Source: CAVQCX01 sp963775335
Lineage (GTDB): Bacteria; Pseudomonadota; Gammaproteobacteria; Chromatiales; Chromatiaceae
Length of the DNA stretch: 64,000 bases
Direction: 5' to 3'
Assembly (NCBI GenBank): GCA_963775335.1
Contig: CAVZIJ010000002.1
Coordinates: 930,001 to 994,000 of the forward strand
This document shows, piece by piece, positions 44,663 through 53,881 of the stretch (positions are counted from its first letter, which is position 1; each line of letters opens with the position of its first letter). A model generated the notes under the pieces. It had not been told where the DNA came from and ran no database searches. It saw only the letters and a list, made by a program, of their open reading frames with translations. Position numbers and translations under genes: made by a program.

Positions 44663-46102
44663 ATGAGCCAAGCCAACAGGTCCACCCCCAAGGCCAACCC
44701 CTTTGCCGAATTCGCGCGGCTGGCGCGCGCCGCCCTGGCTCGCAGGGACTACCGAGAGGGGCTGCGCCTGCTCAACGCCATGGAGGCACTTTCGCCCAGG
44801 GTCGGCAACCGACTTAGCATCTCGTTCTGCCACTCGCAGATGGAGGACTTGCCCGCGGCGAGGGAGTGGTGTCGCAAGGCTCTGGATCTGGACCCGCTCC
44901 ACAGGAAAGGTCTCAATCACCTTGCCCAAGTTGGCGCATTGCTCGGCGTGCTGGAGGTCCGCGACGAGAAGACGCTATCAGCCGAGACCTGGAACAATCT
45001 TGGGGCCGCGCAGTACCAACGAGGCAATTTCGGGCTCGCTCGCAAGCTGTTCGAGCTCGCCGTCGAGACCGACCCGAACTGGCTCCCCGCCTACTACCAC
45101 TTGGCGGAGCTAATCCCCGACGCGGACATTGAGTCCTGGCTGGCGCGCTTGGACAGGTGCCCGCCGGAGGGCAGCCAAGATTCGGCGGCATTCCATTTCA
45201 CGGTGGCCACACTGCACGACCGCAAGGGCGACTACGAACAGGCGATCCGGCTCTACAAGATCGCCAACGACCTCCAGTGCGCCCACTTGCCCGATGCGTA
45301 CGACCCGGACGGCCACAGCAAGTATGTCGACAGGATCATCCGCTGGTTCAGCGCCCCGCGCATCGTCGAGCTTCGCGAAAGGCTTGCGCGCACGGTGCCT
45401 ACCCCCCGGCGCGCGGTGTTCATCGTCGGTATGCCCCGAAGCGGCTCCACCCTCATCAGCCGGATTCTGTCGGCCGATCCCTCGGTGACGGATCTCGGGG
45501 AGGCAGGCTTCTTGAGCGACTGTCTGAAAGCCTTGGGTCGGCGGCTGAACGAGTCCTTTCCCCGGGTGCTGAATTACATGGACGACGCGGGATGGCGGCA
45601 CCTTCAGCAATGCTATCTCGGACGAGCTCCAGAGGGCGACGGCCCGCTGGTGGACAAGACTCTCACTAATCTTCATTTCCTTGGGCTCGTGCACATCCTG
45701 TTTCCGGACTCTCGTCTGATCCACTCAACGCGCGAGCGCGACGACCTCATGATCTCCTGCTACAAGCGGCTGTTCGGTCACGACGGGCCGCCCTGGTCGT
45801 ACAACATCGGCCATATGAAGCACTACTACGATACGTGCGAGCGACTGATGAGACACTGGCATGAGGTCCTGCCGGAGGGAGCCATCCACGACGTCGTTTA
45901 CCGGGACTTGGTGGAGGATCCGCAGACGGAGATCGCGAAGCTCGCGGCATACTGCGGGCTGAGCCCAGACCTGGTGCAGCGCGAGTTCCATCGGCAGCGG
46001 GGACCGGTCAAGACCGCCAGTGCCCAGCAGGTGCGCAAGCCGATCTACAAAGACGCCCTGGGCTCTTTCGAGCGTTACCGCCCTTACATCAGCTTCGGCT
46101 GA
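44663..46102 (+). CDS. TPR-sulfotransferase, copy 1
   Basis: Fusion of an N-terminal tetratricopeptide region (about residues 15-220; WNNLGAAQYQRGNFGLARKL) with a C-terminal sulfotransferase domain (about 245-479). The 5'-phosphosulfate-binding loop is VFIVGMPRSGSTLISRIL. The family transfers sulfuryl groups from PAPS to proteins or sugars; the acceptor is unknown. The next gene is a paralogue with the same layout and shared C-terminus KTASAQQVRKPIYKDA. Same strand as the cbb operon, 109 bp after cbbO, but no functional link is evident. Confidence 0.85.
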   Translation: MSQANRSTPKANPFAEFARLARAALARRDYREGLRLLNAMEALSPRVGNRLSISFCHSQMEDLPAAREWCRKALDLDPLHRKGLNHLAQVGALLGVLEVRDEKTLSAETWNNLGAAQYQRGNFGLARKLFELAVETDPNWLPAYYHLAELIPDADIESWLARLDRCPPEGSQDSAAFHFTVATLHDRKGDYEQAIRLYKIANDLQCAHLPDAYDPDGHSKYVDRIIRWFSAPRIVELRERLARTVPTPRRAVFIVGMPRSGSTLISRILSADPSVTDLGEAGFLSDCLKALGRRLNESFPRVLNYMDDAGWRHLQQCYLGRAPEGDGPLVDKTLTNLHFLGLVHILFPDSRLIHSTRERDDLMISCYKRLFGHDGPPWSYNIGHMKHYYDTCERLMRHWHEVLPEGAIHDVVYRDLVEDPQTEIAKLAAYCGLSPDLVQREFHRQRGPVKTASAQQVRKPIYKDALGSFERYRPYISFG

Positions 46103-46320
46103 CCTCAGTCGGGATGCTCCGGCAACCTGGCCTCGCGTTGCAAAGCCTTGTGGTCACCCCCGACAGCGCGATTGCCGTGCGGCGTCCGCCCGATGCAAGA
46201 GCGGCCGCAGCTTACCCTGACTTGGCCGCTCGGGCGAGGCTCGCGCGATTACACGCTTAGAGATTTGTCAACCGACTCGCTCGAAGCTAAGCTGCGCGCT
46301 TGCGGATCAGGCAGCGGGCC

Positions 46321-47760
46321 GTGAGCCAGACACCCCCCCATACGAACGCACCGACCAACGCGATCGCCGAGCTCGACCGCCTGGCCCGGGAAGCGATCGA
46401 TGCGAAGAATTACGAAGGCGCCTTGCGTCACCTGCTGGCGTTGGAGACCCTCGCACCCAACGGGCGCGTTCGCCGCGACATCGCCCTCTGTCATTTCTAC
46501 AGCGAGCGTGTGCGCCTGGCGCGGGACTGGTACCGCAAGTCCCTCGAGCTCGAGCCTGAGAACGGCGACGGGATCAACAACCTTGCCCGGGTGAGCGCAA
46601 TGCTCGGGGAGCTGGAGATCCGCGACGAGAAAGTGCTCGAGGCCGATACCTGGAACAGCCTGGCGCAGGCGCAATACAACCGCGGGAATTTCGGGCTGGC
46701 ACGCAAGCTCTTCGAGCTCGCCACCGAGGCCGATCCGGATTTCATCAAGGCCTATTACAACCTCGGGATACTGATACGCGACGAGGACGTAGACGCCTGG
46801 ATACAGCGCCTGGAACAACGTCCTCCCGCCGGCAGCGAGAGCTCGCCCTCATTCCATTTTCTAGTCGCCGCCCTTTACGATCGCAAGGGGGACTACGCCA
46901 AAGCGATGGAGCTCTACAGGCAGGCCAACGACCTCAAGTACCGCCAGGATCCCAAGGCCTACGACGAGGGGCGCCAGGACGTGCTCGTGGACTCCATCAT
47001 CCAGTACTTCACGCCGGAGCGGATCGCGGCACTGCGCCAGCGGACCGCAGCCCTGCCGCTCAATCCCCAGCGCATCGCTTTCGTGTTCGGGATGCCCCGT
47101 ACCGGCTCCACCTTGATCAGCCGCATACTCGCGGCCGATCCCACGGTCGAGGATCTCGGCGAGGCACACTTTCTCATCGACTGCCTTAACAGGGTGATCA
47201 GCCGCCACGACGTGCCTTTTGTCGAGGCGATCGATCGCCTGGACGACACCGGCTGGCAGTGGCTTCAGCAATGCTATCTGGCCAGAATCGGCCAACGCCG
47301 GGCGCTGCTGGTCGACAAGTACCTGGAGAATTTTCTCTTTCTCGGGGTCATCGTCGCCTTGTTCCCCGGAGCCCGGCTGATCCACGCCGTGCGGGACCGC
47401 AACAACGTCATGATCTCCTGCTACAAGCATATGTTCCCCGACGGCGTATCCTGGTCGTACAGCATCGGCCAGATGAAGCACTACTACGCCGCATACCTAC
47501 GCCTGATGGAGCACTGGCGCGCGGTCCTACCCCCGGGGATCATGGAAGACTTCGTCTACAAGGACCTGGTGGAGAGCCCCAAGACCGAGATTCCGAGACT
47601 GGAGAAGCACTGCGGGCTGGGGCCGGGGCTGGCCGAGCGCCAGTTCCACCAGCGACAGGGAATGGTGAAGACAGCCAGCGCCCAGCAAGTGCGCAAGCCG
47701 ATCTACAAGGACGCAGTGGGCTCCTTCGAGCGCTACCGGCCGTACCTCAACTTCGACTGA
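46321..47760 (+). CDS. TPR-sulfotransferase, copy 2
   Basis: Second of two tandem paralogues: TPR region (WNSLAQAQYNRGNFGLARKL) then sulfotransferase domain with the PAPS loop FVFGMPRTGSTLISRIL and the helix RDRNNVMISCYKHMF. The GTG at 46321 (VSQTPPHTN) is preferred to the TTG at 46300 because it aligns with the MSQANRST start of copy 1. The two proteins are close throughout, so this is a local duplication, but clearly diverged at DNA level. The 218-bp gap between the copies holds no gene. Confidence 0.85.
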   Translation: MSQTPPHTNAPTNAIAELDRLAREAIDAKNYEGALRHLLALETLAPNGRVRRDIALCHFYSERVRLARDWYRKSLELEPENGDGINNLARVSAMLGELEIRDEKVLEADTWNSLAQAQYNRGNFGLARKLFELATEADPDFIKAYYNLGILIRDEDVDAWIQRLEQRPPAGSESSPSFHFLVAALYDRKGDYAKAMELYRQANDLKYRQDPKAYDEGRQDVLVDSIIQYFTPERIAALRQRTAALPLNPQRIAFVFGMPRTGSTLISRILAADPTVEDLGEAHFLIDCLNRVISRHDVPFVEAIDRLDDTGWQWLQQCYLARIGQRRALLVDKYLENFLFLGVIVALFPGARLIHAVRDRNNVMISCYKHMFPDGVSWSYSIGQMKHYYAAYLRLMEHWRAVLPPGIMEDFVYKDLVESPKTEIPRLEKHCGLGPGLAERQFHQRQGMVKTASAQQVRKPIYKDAVGSFERYRPYLNFD

Positions 47761-47865
47761 GGAGCCCGCTTTATTCGACCGGGCTCGTCCCGCGGCGTCC
47801 AAGAGCGTCGCGCGGGCGATCCGGCGCCCCAGAGGGGCCCTGGCGAAGAGGAACACCGGCTGGGT

Positions 47866-48768
47866 TCAACGGGCCCCGCCCGCCGGCATCAGGAAGCGTT
47901 CGCCGCGCCATTCCAACACCATCCCCGAACGCTCGACACCCACCAAGACGAGACCCGGCATCAGCTCTTCGCCTGGCCGGTAGCGACGGCCGTTGACAAG
48001 CACAAAGCGGCGCTCCGGGGTCCGCGAATAGAAGAGCACCTGCACGTCGAGCGCCGGGACCGAGTCTTGAAACCCTGCCGGCATCTCGGCGAAGGTCGGT
48101 ACCTTGGAGGTGCGCTCCGGGGCGGGCGCAGCCGCGGGCACGGCGGGGGCCGGATGGGTCCGCGGTGACGGCTGCGCGGCAAGACCACTGCGTTGTCCCG
48201 CCCGGGCTGGGGCCGTCGGTGCCGCAGCGGGCGCGCGCGCCTTCGGCGGCTCGAGGGCAGGCTCCAGCTGGGCGGACAGATCCACGACCTCGGGCCCCGG
48301 CCCTGCGGGGGCCGGCTCCGGATGCGTCGGCACCACCGGCGCAACGAGCGGAACCGACGCGCCGGGAGCAGGTGAAGCGATCGGGATCGGCGTGGGTGAA
48401 GCCACCGGGGTTGAGGCGGACGGAGCGACCGGGATTGGGGCAGGCGAAGGAACCTGGGTCGGAACGACGGGATGGATACGGGTGCGCTCCTCCTCCGCTC
48501 CGGCGGACGAGGCTCGCCCGGGGGCTGACGCGAGGGGCGCCGTCGGCTCGACCGACTCATCGACGGGGGTGGGCGCCAACAGCCACCAACCCAACGCCAG
48601 CAAGGCGATCAGGAGAACCGCCAGGCCTGCGACGAGCACCGGCCGCGACGGCCCGGGGCGCCCACCCCGGGCTCCGTACCCCATAGGCACGGCAATGGCG
48701 GCCGCCTCTCCGGCCCGGCTGCTGCGCTCCCGCTCCGATCTGCGCAAGGCTTCCAGGATCAGGGACAT
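47866..48768 (-). CDS. gspB: GspB-like type II secretion accessory protein
   Basis: Bitopic inner-membrane protein. The 300-residue chain begins MSLILEALRRSERERSSR, typical of GspB/ExeB, has one membrane segment (VLVAGLAVLLIALLALGWWLL, about 44-64), a Pro/Ala-rich periplasmic spacer of about 150 residues, and a C-terminal GspB domain (PALDVQVLFYSRTPERRFVL...LVLVGVERSGMVLEWRGERF). With GspA/ExeA it helps assemble the type II secretin through peptidoglycan. It begins one base after the gspA stop. Confidence 0.88.
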   Translation of the reverse strand: MSLILEALRRSERERSSRAGEAAAIAVPMGYGARGGRPGPSRPVLVAGLAVLLIALLALGWWLLAPTPVDESVEPTAPLASAPGRASSAGAEEERTRIHPVVPTQVPSPAPIPVAPSASTPVASPTPIPIASPAPGASVPLVAPVVPTHPEPAPAGPGPEVVDLSAQLEPALEPPKARAPAAAPTAPARAGQRSGLAAQPSPRTHPAPAVPAAAPAPERTSKVPTFAEMPAGFQDSVPALDVQVLFYSRTPERRFVLVNGRRYRPGEELMPGLVLVGVERSGMVLEWRGERFLMPAGGAR

Positions 48769-48769
48769 G

Positions 48770-50491
48770 TCAGGCCCCTCCGCCGCTCAAGCGGGGTCCC
48801 TGCACCGAAGCGGCGACCCCATTGAGCTGGATCAGGGTACGCTCGCCAACGATGCCATCTTGGGTCAATCCGCGCTCCTCCTGGAAACGGCGCAGCGCCT
48901 GGACCAGTGTCTGGTCGTAGACCTGGGGCGCGGCCTTGGGGGCAACCCGCTGCCCGGTGGCCTCGGCGAGCCGATCGCGAAGCCACGTGACCGAGGCACC
49001 ACGGTCGCCCGGACGGATCACCCCCGTGGGCACCTCCGGCGGAGGCTCCCACAGCACCAGGAAGTCGCCCTGCCAGAGCGGCTCGACCTCCGTACGCGGG
49101 AAGCTCAGAGTCTGGTCACCGACCCGGAATCGCGCGAGCCGCGAGTCGAGCCCCACGAGCGCCATCTGTCGCTTGTGCCCGGTGCGGTCGCGCAGCTCGA
49201 TCACTGCCGGGCGATCGAGCCGCGACAGACTCGTCCAGTTGCCGCGATCGAGCAGGCAGCGCAGCCCCTGCTCGCGGGCCACCAGGCAGGCCGGGCGGCC
49301 CCGGGACTCGAAGCCCTTGCCCCAAGCGGCGAACAACGCCTTGAGCGCCGCGTCCGAGTCGCCCACGGACGGGTTCGCCGAGAGCCAGTCGGTAAACGAG
49401 GGGGCGGGCCGGGGCGCGGCCTGCACGGGCGGGGCGACGGCAGGGGCTGCGGGAGCCCGGGGCGCAGACTGCACAGAAGGGACCAACGGCGCGTCGGGAT
49501 GCCCCGGAGTCCCGGCAAGCTCCGGGGGTGCCGCAGGCTGCACCCGAACCGGGGTTGCGGTTGCCGGCGACACCTGGGATACCTCGCTTCCGGCGAGCCA
49601 CCAGCCGAGCGCGACGCCCAGCGCCGCTACGCCCAGGCCGCCACCCAGACCCCAGGCCAGAGTGCCTCGCCGCCGCGGTGGAGACTCGCCGCGTACCTGG
49701 CCCGCCGCCTTCTTCACCAGGCCGCGCTCGACCCGCTCCAGCCCCTCCGCATAGGCACCGAGCAAGGCGCGGTCGGCAATTACGTTGATCAGCCGCGGCA
49801 CCCCCCCCGAGGCGCGATGGATCTCCTGCACCGCCGCGTCGCTGAACAACGGCCGCTTGGCACCGGCTACGGACAGGCGATGCAGCAAGTAGTTGCGCGT
49901 GTCCTCCAGAGTCAGGGGCTCCAGGTGGTAGCGGGCGGTGATGCGCTGGGCCAGCTGGCGCAGCTCGGGCCGCCCCAGGCTGTCGCGCAGCTCCGGCTGG
50001 CCGACCAGCACGATCTGCAGCAGCTTCTCCCGGTTGGTCTCCAGGTTGGTGAGCAGCCGCACCTGCTCGAGGACGCCCGAGTCGAGCGCCTGGGCCTCGT
50101 CGATCACCAGCACGGTTCGACGCCCTTCGGCGAAGCTCGCGAGCAGCCGGGCGTTGAGCCGGTCGATCAGGTCCTTGAGGCTGGCCTCGTCGCGGGCGTA
50201 GTCGATGTGCAGCTCGTCGCACAGGGTGGCGACCAGCTCCCGCGGCGAAAGCTTTGGGTTGAAGATGAGCGCCAGGGAGACCTTCTCGGGCAGCTGCTCG
50301 ACCAGGCTGCGCACCAGCGTGGTCTTGCCCGTGCCGACCTCGCCGGTGAGCTGCACGAAGCCGCCGCCCGCCCCGACGCCGTAGAGCAAGTGCGCCAACG
50401 CGTCCTCGTGAGCCTGGCTCAAGTATACGTAGCGCGGGTCGGGCGCGATCGAGAAAGGTCGCTCCGTCAGACCAAAGTGGGCCTCGTACAT
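48770..50491 (-). CDS. gspA: GspA/ExeA-like AAA ATPase with peptidoglycan-binding domain
   Basis: Inner-membrane ATPase partner of GspB. The 573-residue protein from the ATG at 50491 begins MYEAHFGLTERPFSIAPDPR and has Walker A GEVGTGKTTLV at 50-60, Walker B VLVIDEAQAL, the ILVGQPELR region, a membrane segment (about 280-305), a Pro/Ala-rich spacer, a C39-like periplasmic region and a C-terminal PG_binding_1 domain (ALRRFQEERGLTQDGIVGE). The frame is open upstream to 51310 but that extension overlaps yqhA and lacks family similarity. No other gsp genes are in the window. Confidence 0.9.
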   Translation of the reverse strand: MYEAHFGLTERPFSIAPDPRYVYLSQAHEDALAHLLYGVGAGGGFVQLTGEVGTGKTTLVRSLVEQLPEKVSLALIFNPKLSPRELVATLCDELHIDYARDEASLKDLIDRLNARLLASFAEGRRTVLVIDEAQALDSGVLEQVRLLTNLETNREKLLQIVLVGQPELRDSLGRPELRQLAQRITARYHLEPLTLEDTRNYLLHRLSVAGAKRPLFSDAAVQEIHRASGGVPRLINVIADRALLGAYAEGLERVERGLVKKAAGQVRGESPPRRRGTLAWGLGGGLGVAALGVALGWWLAGSEVSQVSPATATPVRVQPAAPPELAGTPGHPDAPLVPSVQSAPRAPAAPAVAPPVQAAPRPAPSFTDWLSANPSVGDSDAALKALFAAWGKGFESRGRPACLVAREQGLRCLLDRGNWTSLSRLDRPAVIELRDRTGHKRQMALVGLDSRLARFRVGDQTLSFPRTEVEPLWQGDFLVLWEPPPEVPTGVIRPGDRGASVTWLRDRLAEATGQRVAPKAAPQVYDQTLVQALRRFQEERGLTQDGIVGERTLIQLNGVAASVQGPRLSGGGA

Positions 50492-50577
50492 GGTGGCTGC
50501 CGCTGGATCGAGGGATGGATACTGTACCCCGCCGACCGCCGTCGCGCACCCCGGGGCCGGCCTGCCTCGCCCGGCCG

Positions 50578-51081
50578 TCAGTGCGCGCGGTGGCTGGCGA
50601 AGGCGATGCGGTCGAGCACGCCCATCAGGACCGCCGACACCACGAACGTCAGGTGGATGATGACGTACCACATGAGCTTGTCGTTGGCGATCTGGGGGGC
50701 GTTCATGAAGGCGCGCAGCAGGTGGATCGAGGAGATGGCGACGATGGAGGCCGCCACCTTGAGCTTGAGGGTACCCGCGTCGAGCTTGCCGAGCCAGCCG
50801 AGCTGCTCGCCGCTCTCCTCCACCTCGAGCCGGGAAACGAAGTTCTCGTAGCCCGAGAACATCACCATCACCACCAGACTCCCCACCAGGACCAGATCGA
50901 TGAGGGACAGGAGGGTCAGCACCGTATCGGACTCCGCGAGACCGCCGATGTTGATCAGCACGTGATAGACCTCCTGGAAGAACTTGATGCCCAGGATCAG
51001 CAGCGCCAGCGAGAGCCCAAGATACACGGGTGCCAGGATCCAACGGCTGGCGAAAAGGGTCTTTTCGATGAAGCGTTCCAT
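50578..51081 (-). CDS. yqhA: YqhA family (UPF0114) inner-membrane protein
   Basis: Integral membrane protein of unknown function. The 167-residue product starts MERFIEKTLFASRWILAPVYLG and has about four membrane segments (LGLSLALLILGIKFF; VLTLLSLIDLVLVGSLVVMVM; VAASIVAISSIHLL; IIHLTFVVSAVLMGVLD) with the conserved GYENFVSR between. The ATG at 51081 follows GCAGGA; an upstream TTG at 51093 is less likely. It stands alone on the minus strand. Confidence 0.92.
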   Translation of the reverse strand: MERFIEKTLFASRWILAPVYLGLSLALLILGIKFFQEVYHVLINIGGLAESDTVLTLLSLIDLVLVGSLVVMVMFSGYENFVSRLEVEESGEQLGWLGKLDAGTLKLKVAASIVAISSIHLLRAFMNAPQIANDKLMWYVIIHLTFVVSAVLMGVLDRIAFASHRAH

Positions 51082-51331
51082 GGTTTCCTGCAATAATCTG
51101 AAAGACGGGAAAGGCCGTCATATTACCGGGATCGAACGCTCGCAGGCAGCGGCCGACCCGTGAGGGCTCGAGCCCCGCGCGCGGGTGACGCTCTGCGCTC
51201 GGCCCCGGTGGTCGAGGTAGCGTCAAGGACGCCTGCGCGCCCGATGTGCAGCCCGCTTCGTGTCCTCGCGCCGCTCGGACGAGCGCCGGTGCGACGCGGG
51301 GCCGGCGCAAATCGCCGCAACAGCGCGCGGC

Positions 51332-51784
51332 CTACAGCGTGGAGTCCGGGCGCAGCGGAACGACCTTGATTCCCCCCTCCTCGCGTCCCGGCCGCTCGCG
51401 CGCCTCCAGGGTCTGCAAGGCGCGCGCGAGCTCCCCGACCAGCCGACGCTGCACGTCCTCCAGTCGGTCCCGGTAGAAGATCAGCTCGCAGGGCACGGGC
51501 TCGGCGATGGACTCGATCTTCGCCAGGGGGCGCGGCCGCCAGGCCAACAGGATCACCCGCCCACCCTCGCCGCCCTGGATGCGGTAGTCGCCCAGGGCGT
51601 CGACGAAGATCAGCTCCTCGGCGTCGATCACGGCCTGGAACTGCATGCTGCGAATGGGGACGAAGGCACACCGGCGGGGGCTCCGGCGCAGCGCCTGCTG
51701 ACAGAGACGAAAGAGAGGCGCCGGCATGGTCCAGGGGCGGCGCGCCACCGCTTCGGGACGAAAGAAGGTCTCTGTCACCCGCAT
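51332..51784 (-). CDS. Conserved-looking hypothetical protein
   Basis: I do not recognise it. The 150-residue product from the ATG at 51784 (MRVTETFFRPEAVARRPW) has no signal or membrane segment. The middle (FQAVIDAEELIFVDALGDYRI, then VILLAWRP) is beta-rich and the C-terminal third is helical and basic (RDRLEDVQRRLVGELARALQ). GAGGAGG lies about 11 bases upstream of the chosen start; the frame opens at 51826. Good GC-skewed codon use and real-looking composition support it as a gene. Flanks of 250 and 400 bp contain no other gene. Confidence 0.6.
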   Translation of the reverse strand: MRVTETFFRPEAVARRPWTMPAPLFRLCQQALRRSPRRCAFVPIRSMQFQAVIDAEELIFVDALGDYRIQGGEGGRVILLAWRPRPLAKIESIAEPVPCELIFYRDRLEDVQRRLVGELARALQTLEARERPGREEGGIKVVPLRPDSTL

Positions 51785-51983
51785 GCCGGCCACTGCCTCC
51801 TCGGCTCCGAGCTCGCCGCCCGGCACGACTTGGGCCGGCCGGTCTGGGACGACTCGATATCAATCCCCATCATCCTACGTTTCCAGGATCATGGGCCCCA
51901 GGGCAGTCGCCGTCCCGCGACCCGCCTACTGAACTGGGACCCTCTAACCGCGTTCGGTATACTTAAATCCAGAAAAAGCATTT
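51785..51983. other. Intergenic stretch left of element 4
   Basis: About 200 bases between the hypothetical gene and the repeat element upstream of the DAHP synthase. The right part is AT-richer (GGTATACTTAAATCC near 51957-51969), with TATACT usable as a -10 for the DAHP synthase, which would place the element in its leader. Nothing else recognised. Confidence 0.4.
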
Positions 51984-52116
51984 GAACCGCCAAGGCGCCA
52001 AGATCGCTAAGGGTTTCAAAGATACCTCCTCGAAACCGGCGTCACCCTCTGGGTGAAGCAAGTGCTTTCACATTGGGTACGCATCTGCCTTGGCGCCCTT
52101 CGCGCCTTGGCGGTTC
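51984..52116. repeat. Inverted-repeat element 4 (upstream of DAHP synthase)
   Basis: 133-bp element of the family found in the cbb operon: left end GAACCGCCAAGGCGCCAAG, right end CGCGCCTTGGCGGTTC ending at 52116. It is more diverged internally (GATCGCTAAGG, CTTCGCGCC) than those in the cbb operon and carries no gene. It lies 72 bases before the DAHP synthase start. Confidence 0.75.
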
Positions 52117-52188
52117 CAACTGCCGTTTTTCGGTTAAAAGTTCTCCGTGCGGAATCCGCCGGACACGACCTAAGCCCGGGCCCATGCA

Positions 52189-53262
52189 ATGAAATACCAG
52201 ACAGACGACCTCCGAATCAAAGAGATCAGGGACGTGGCCCCGCCGACGGACGTTCACGCAGCCTATCCCATCACCGAGGCCGCGGCGAAGGTGGTCTGCG
52301 ACACCCGCCACGCGATACACCAGATTCTGGAGGGAGCCGACGACCGCCTGTTGGTCGTCATCGGCCCCTGCTCGGTGCACGATCCGGCGGCCGCCTGCGA
52401 GTACGCCCGGCGGCTCAAGCCGGTACGCGAGCGCCTCGGCGAAGATCTGCTGATCGTTATGCGGGTCTACTTCGAGAAGCCGCGCACCACGGTGGGCTGG
52501 AAGGGACTGATCAACGACCCGGACCTGGACGGCAGCTTCCACATCAACAAGGGACTCAAGCTCGCCCGCAAGCTGCTGCTGGACATCAACAGCTTCGGCG
52601 TGCCGGCCGCCACCGAGCTCCTCGACCTGATCAGTCCCCAGTACGTCGCCGACCTGATCAGCTGGGGCGCCATCGGGGCCCGCACCACCGAGAGCCAGGT
52701 GCACCGTGAGCTGGCGTCGGGGCTGTCCTGCCCGGTGGGCTTCAAGAATGGCACGGACGGAACGCTCAAGATCGCCGTGGACGCCATCCGCGCGGCTGCC
52801 CAGCCCCACCACTTCCTGTCGCTGACCAAGTCGGGCCACTCGGCGATCTTCTCGACCCGCGGCAACAGTGACTGCCACGTGATCCTGCGCGGCGGCAGGC
52901 GGCCGAACTACGACACCGAGAGCGTGAACATCGCCGCCCGCGACCTGGAGAATGCGGGGCTGCCGGCGCGCATGATGGTCGACTTCAGCCACGCCAACAG
53001 CCAGAAGAGGTACGACCGCCAGACCGAGGTCGGCCGCGACGTGGCCGGCCAAATCGGCCGCGGCGACCGCCGGATCATCGGTGCAATGATCGAGAGCCAC
53101 TTGGTGGCGGGCCGCCAGGACCTGACCGCGGATCGCAGCACCCTGGTGTTCGGCCAGAGCATCACCGACGCCTGCATCGGCTGGGAAGAGAGCGTCCCGC
53201 TGCTGGAGCTGCTCGCCCAAGCCGTACGCAGCCGCCGCCGAGCGGCGCAAACGGCCGCCTGA
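52189..53262 (+). CDS. aroG: DAHP synthase, AroF/G/H type
   Basis: Condenses phosphoenolpyruvate and erythrose-4-phosphate, the entry step of aromatic biosynthesis. The 357-residue type I-alpha enzyme has LLVVIGPCSVHDPAAACEYA, MRVYFEKPRTTVGWKGLIND, WGAIGARTTESQVHRE, PVGFKNGTDG and MMVDFSHANSQKRYDRQ, covering PEP-binding and metal-binding residues. Which isozyme (Tyr, Phe or Trp sensitive) cannot be decided from sequence alone, so the symbol is a family label. The second of two nearby ATGs (52189) is used; the one at 52184 runs into a stop. Confidence 0.94.
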   Translation: MKYQTDDLRIKEIRDVAPPTDVHAAYPITEAAAKVVCDTRHAIHQILEGADDRLLVVIGPCSVHDPAAACEYARRLKPVRERLGEDLLIVMRVYFEKPRTTVGWKGLINDPDLDGSFHINKGLKLARKLLLDINSFGVPAATELLDLISPQYVADLISWGAIGARTTESQVHRELASGLSCPVGFKNGTDGTLKIAVDAIRAAAQPHHFLSLTKSGHSAIFSTRGNSDCHVILRGGRRPNYDTESVNIAARDLENAGLPARMMVDFSHANSQKRYDRQTEVGRDVAGQIGRGDRRIIGAMIESHLVAGRQDLTADRSTLVFGQSITDACIGWEESVPLLELLAQAVRSRRRAAQTAA

Positions 53263-53440
53263 AGGGCTCGAGCAGATCCGCGGCGGATTTCGGGGCCGCT
53301 CGCCGAGCCTGTGCCCCGTAGAGTCCGTTACGCAATGGACTGAGGTCAGGCTGCGACACCGCCTCCGAGGGATTGGCGGCACGTCAGCACCCGGCGCCCA
53401 CCGAGAGGGGTCGGCTTCAAGGCGCGGGGGTAGCGCGCCT

Positions 53441-53881
53441 TCATCGATCGAACCCCGCCATCTTATACCACTTCCGCGCCTCCTCGAGGTCCTGCTCCAC
53501 GCCCCGGCCCTCCTCGTACATCATCGCGAGGGTGGTCTGGGACCCCGCGAGCCCCTGTTCGGCGGCCTTGCGAAACCAGAATACCGCGTTTTCCGCGCTC
53601 TTCTCGACGCACTCGCCCTCCATATACATGAATCCGAGCCCGTGCTGGGCGAGCGCATGGCCCTGCTCGGAGGCGGACTTCATGTACTTGTAGGCGAGCA
53701 GCTCGTTGCGGATCATGCCCAGCCCATTCTGGGCCATGATCGCCATGCGGTACTGGGCATCGGCATTGCCCAGCTCGGCCAGCGGCGAGAGCAGTCCAGT
53801 GGCCCGCGAGAACTGCTTGGCCTCGAACGCGGCGATCCCGCTGCTCAGATCCATGTCCAGGTCGTCAAAGTCTTGGCTCAT
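53441..53881 (-). CDS. Sel1-like repeat protein
   Basis: Small cytoplasmic-looking protein of 146 residues with three to four Sel1-type repeats: LGNADAQYRMAIMAQNGLGM, EQGHALAQHGLGFMYMEGEC and EQGLAGSQTTLAMMYEEGRG. Such repeats act as protein-binding scaffolds. There is no signal peptide. It overlaps the upstream hotdog gene by 17 bases, so the two are probably co-transcribed; the function is not known. Confidence 0.85.
   Translation of the reverse strand: MSQDFDDLDMDLSSGIAAFEAKQFSRATGLLSPLAELGNADAQYRMAIMAQNGLGMIRNELLAYKYMKSASEQGHALAQHGLGFMYMEGECVEKSAENAVFWFRKAAEQGLAGSQTTLAMMYEEGRGVEQDLEEARKWYKMAGFDR

Noticed and set aside
50492..51310. Upstream extension of gspA
   Set aside because: It overlaps yqhA in another frame and lacks family sequence; MYEAHFGLTERPF at 50491 is the standard ExeA start.
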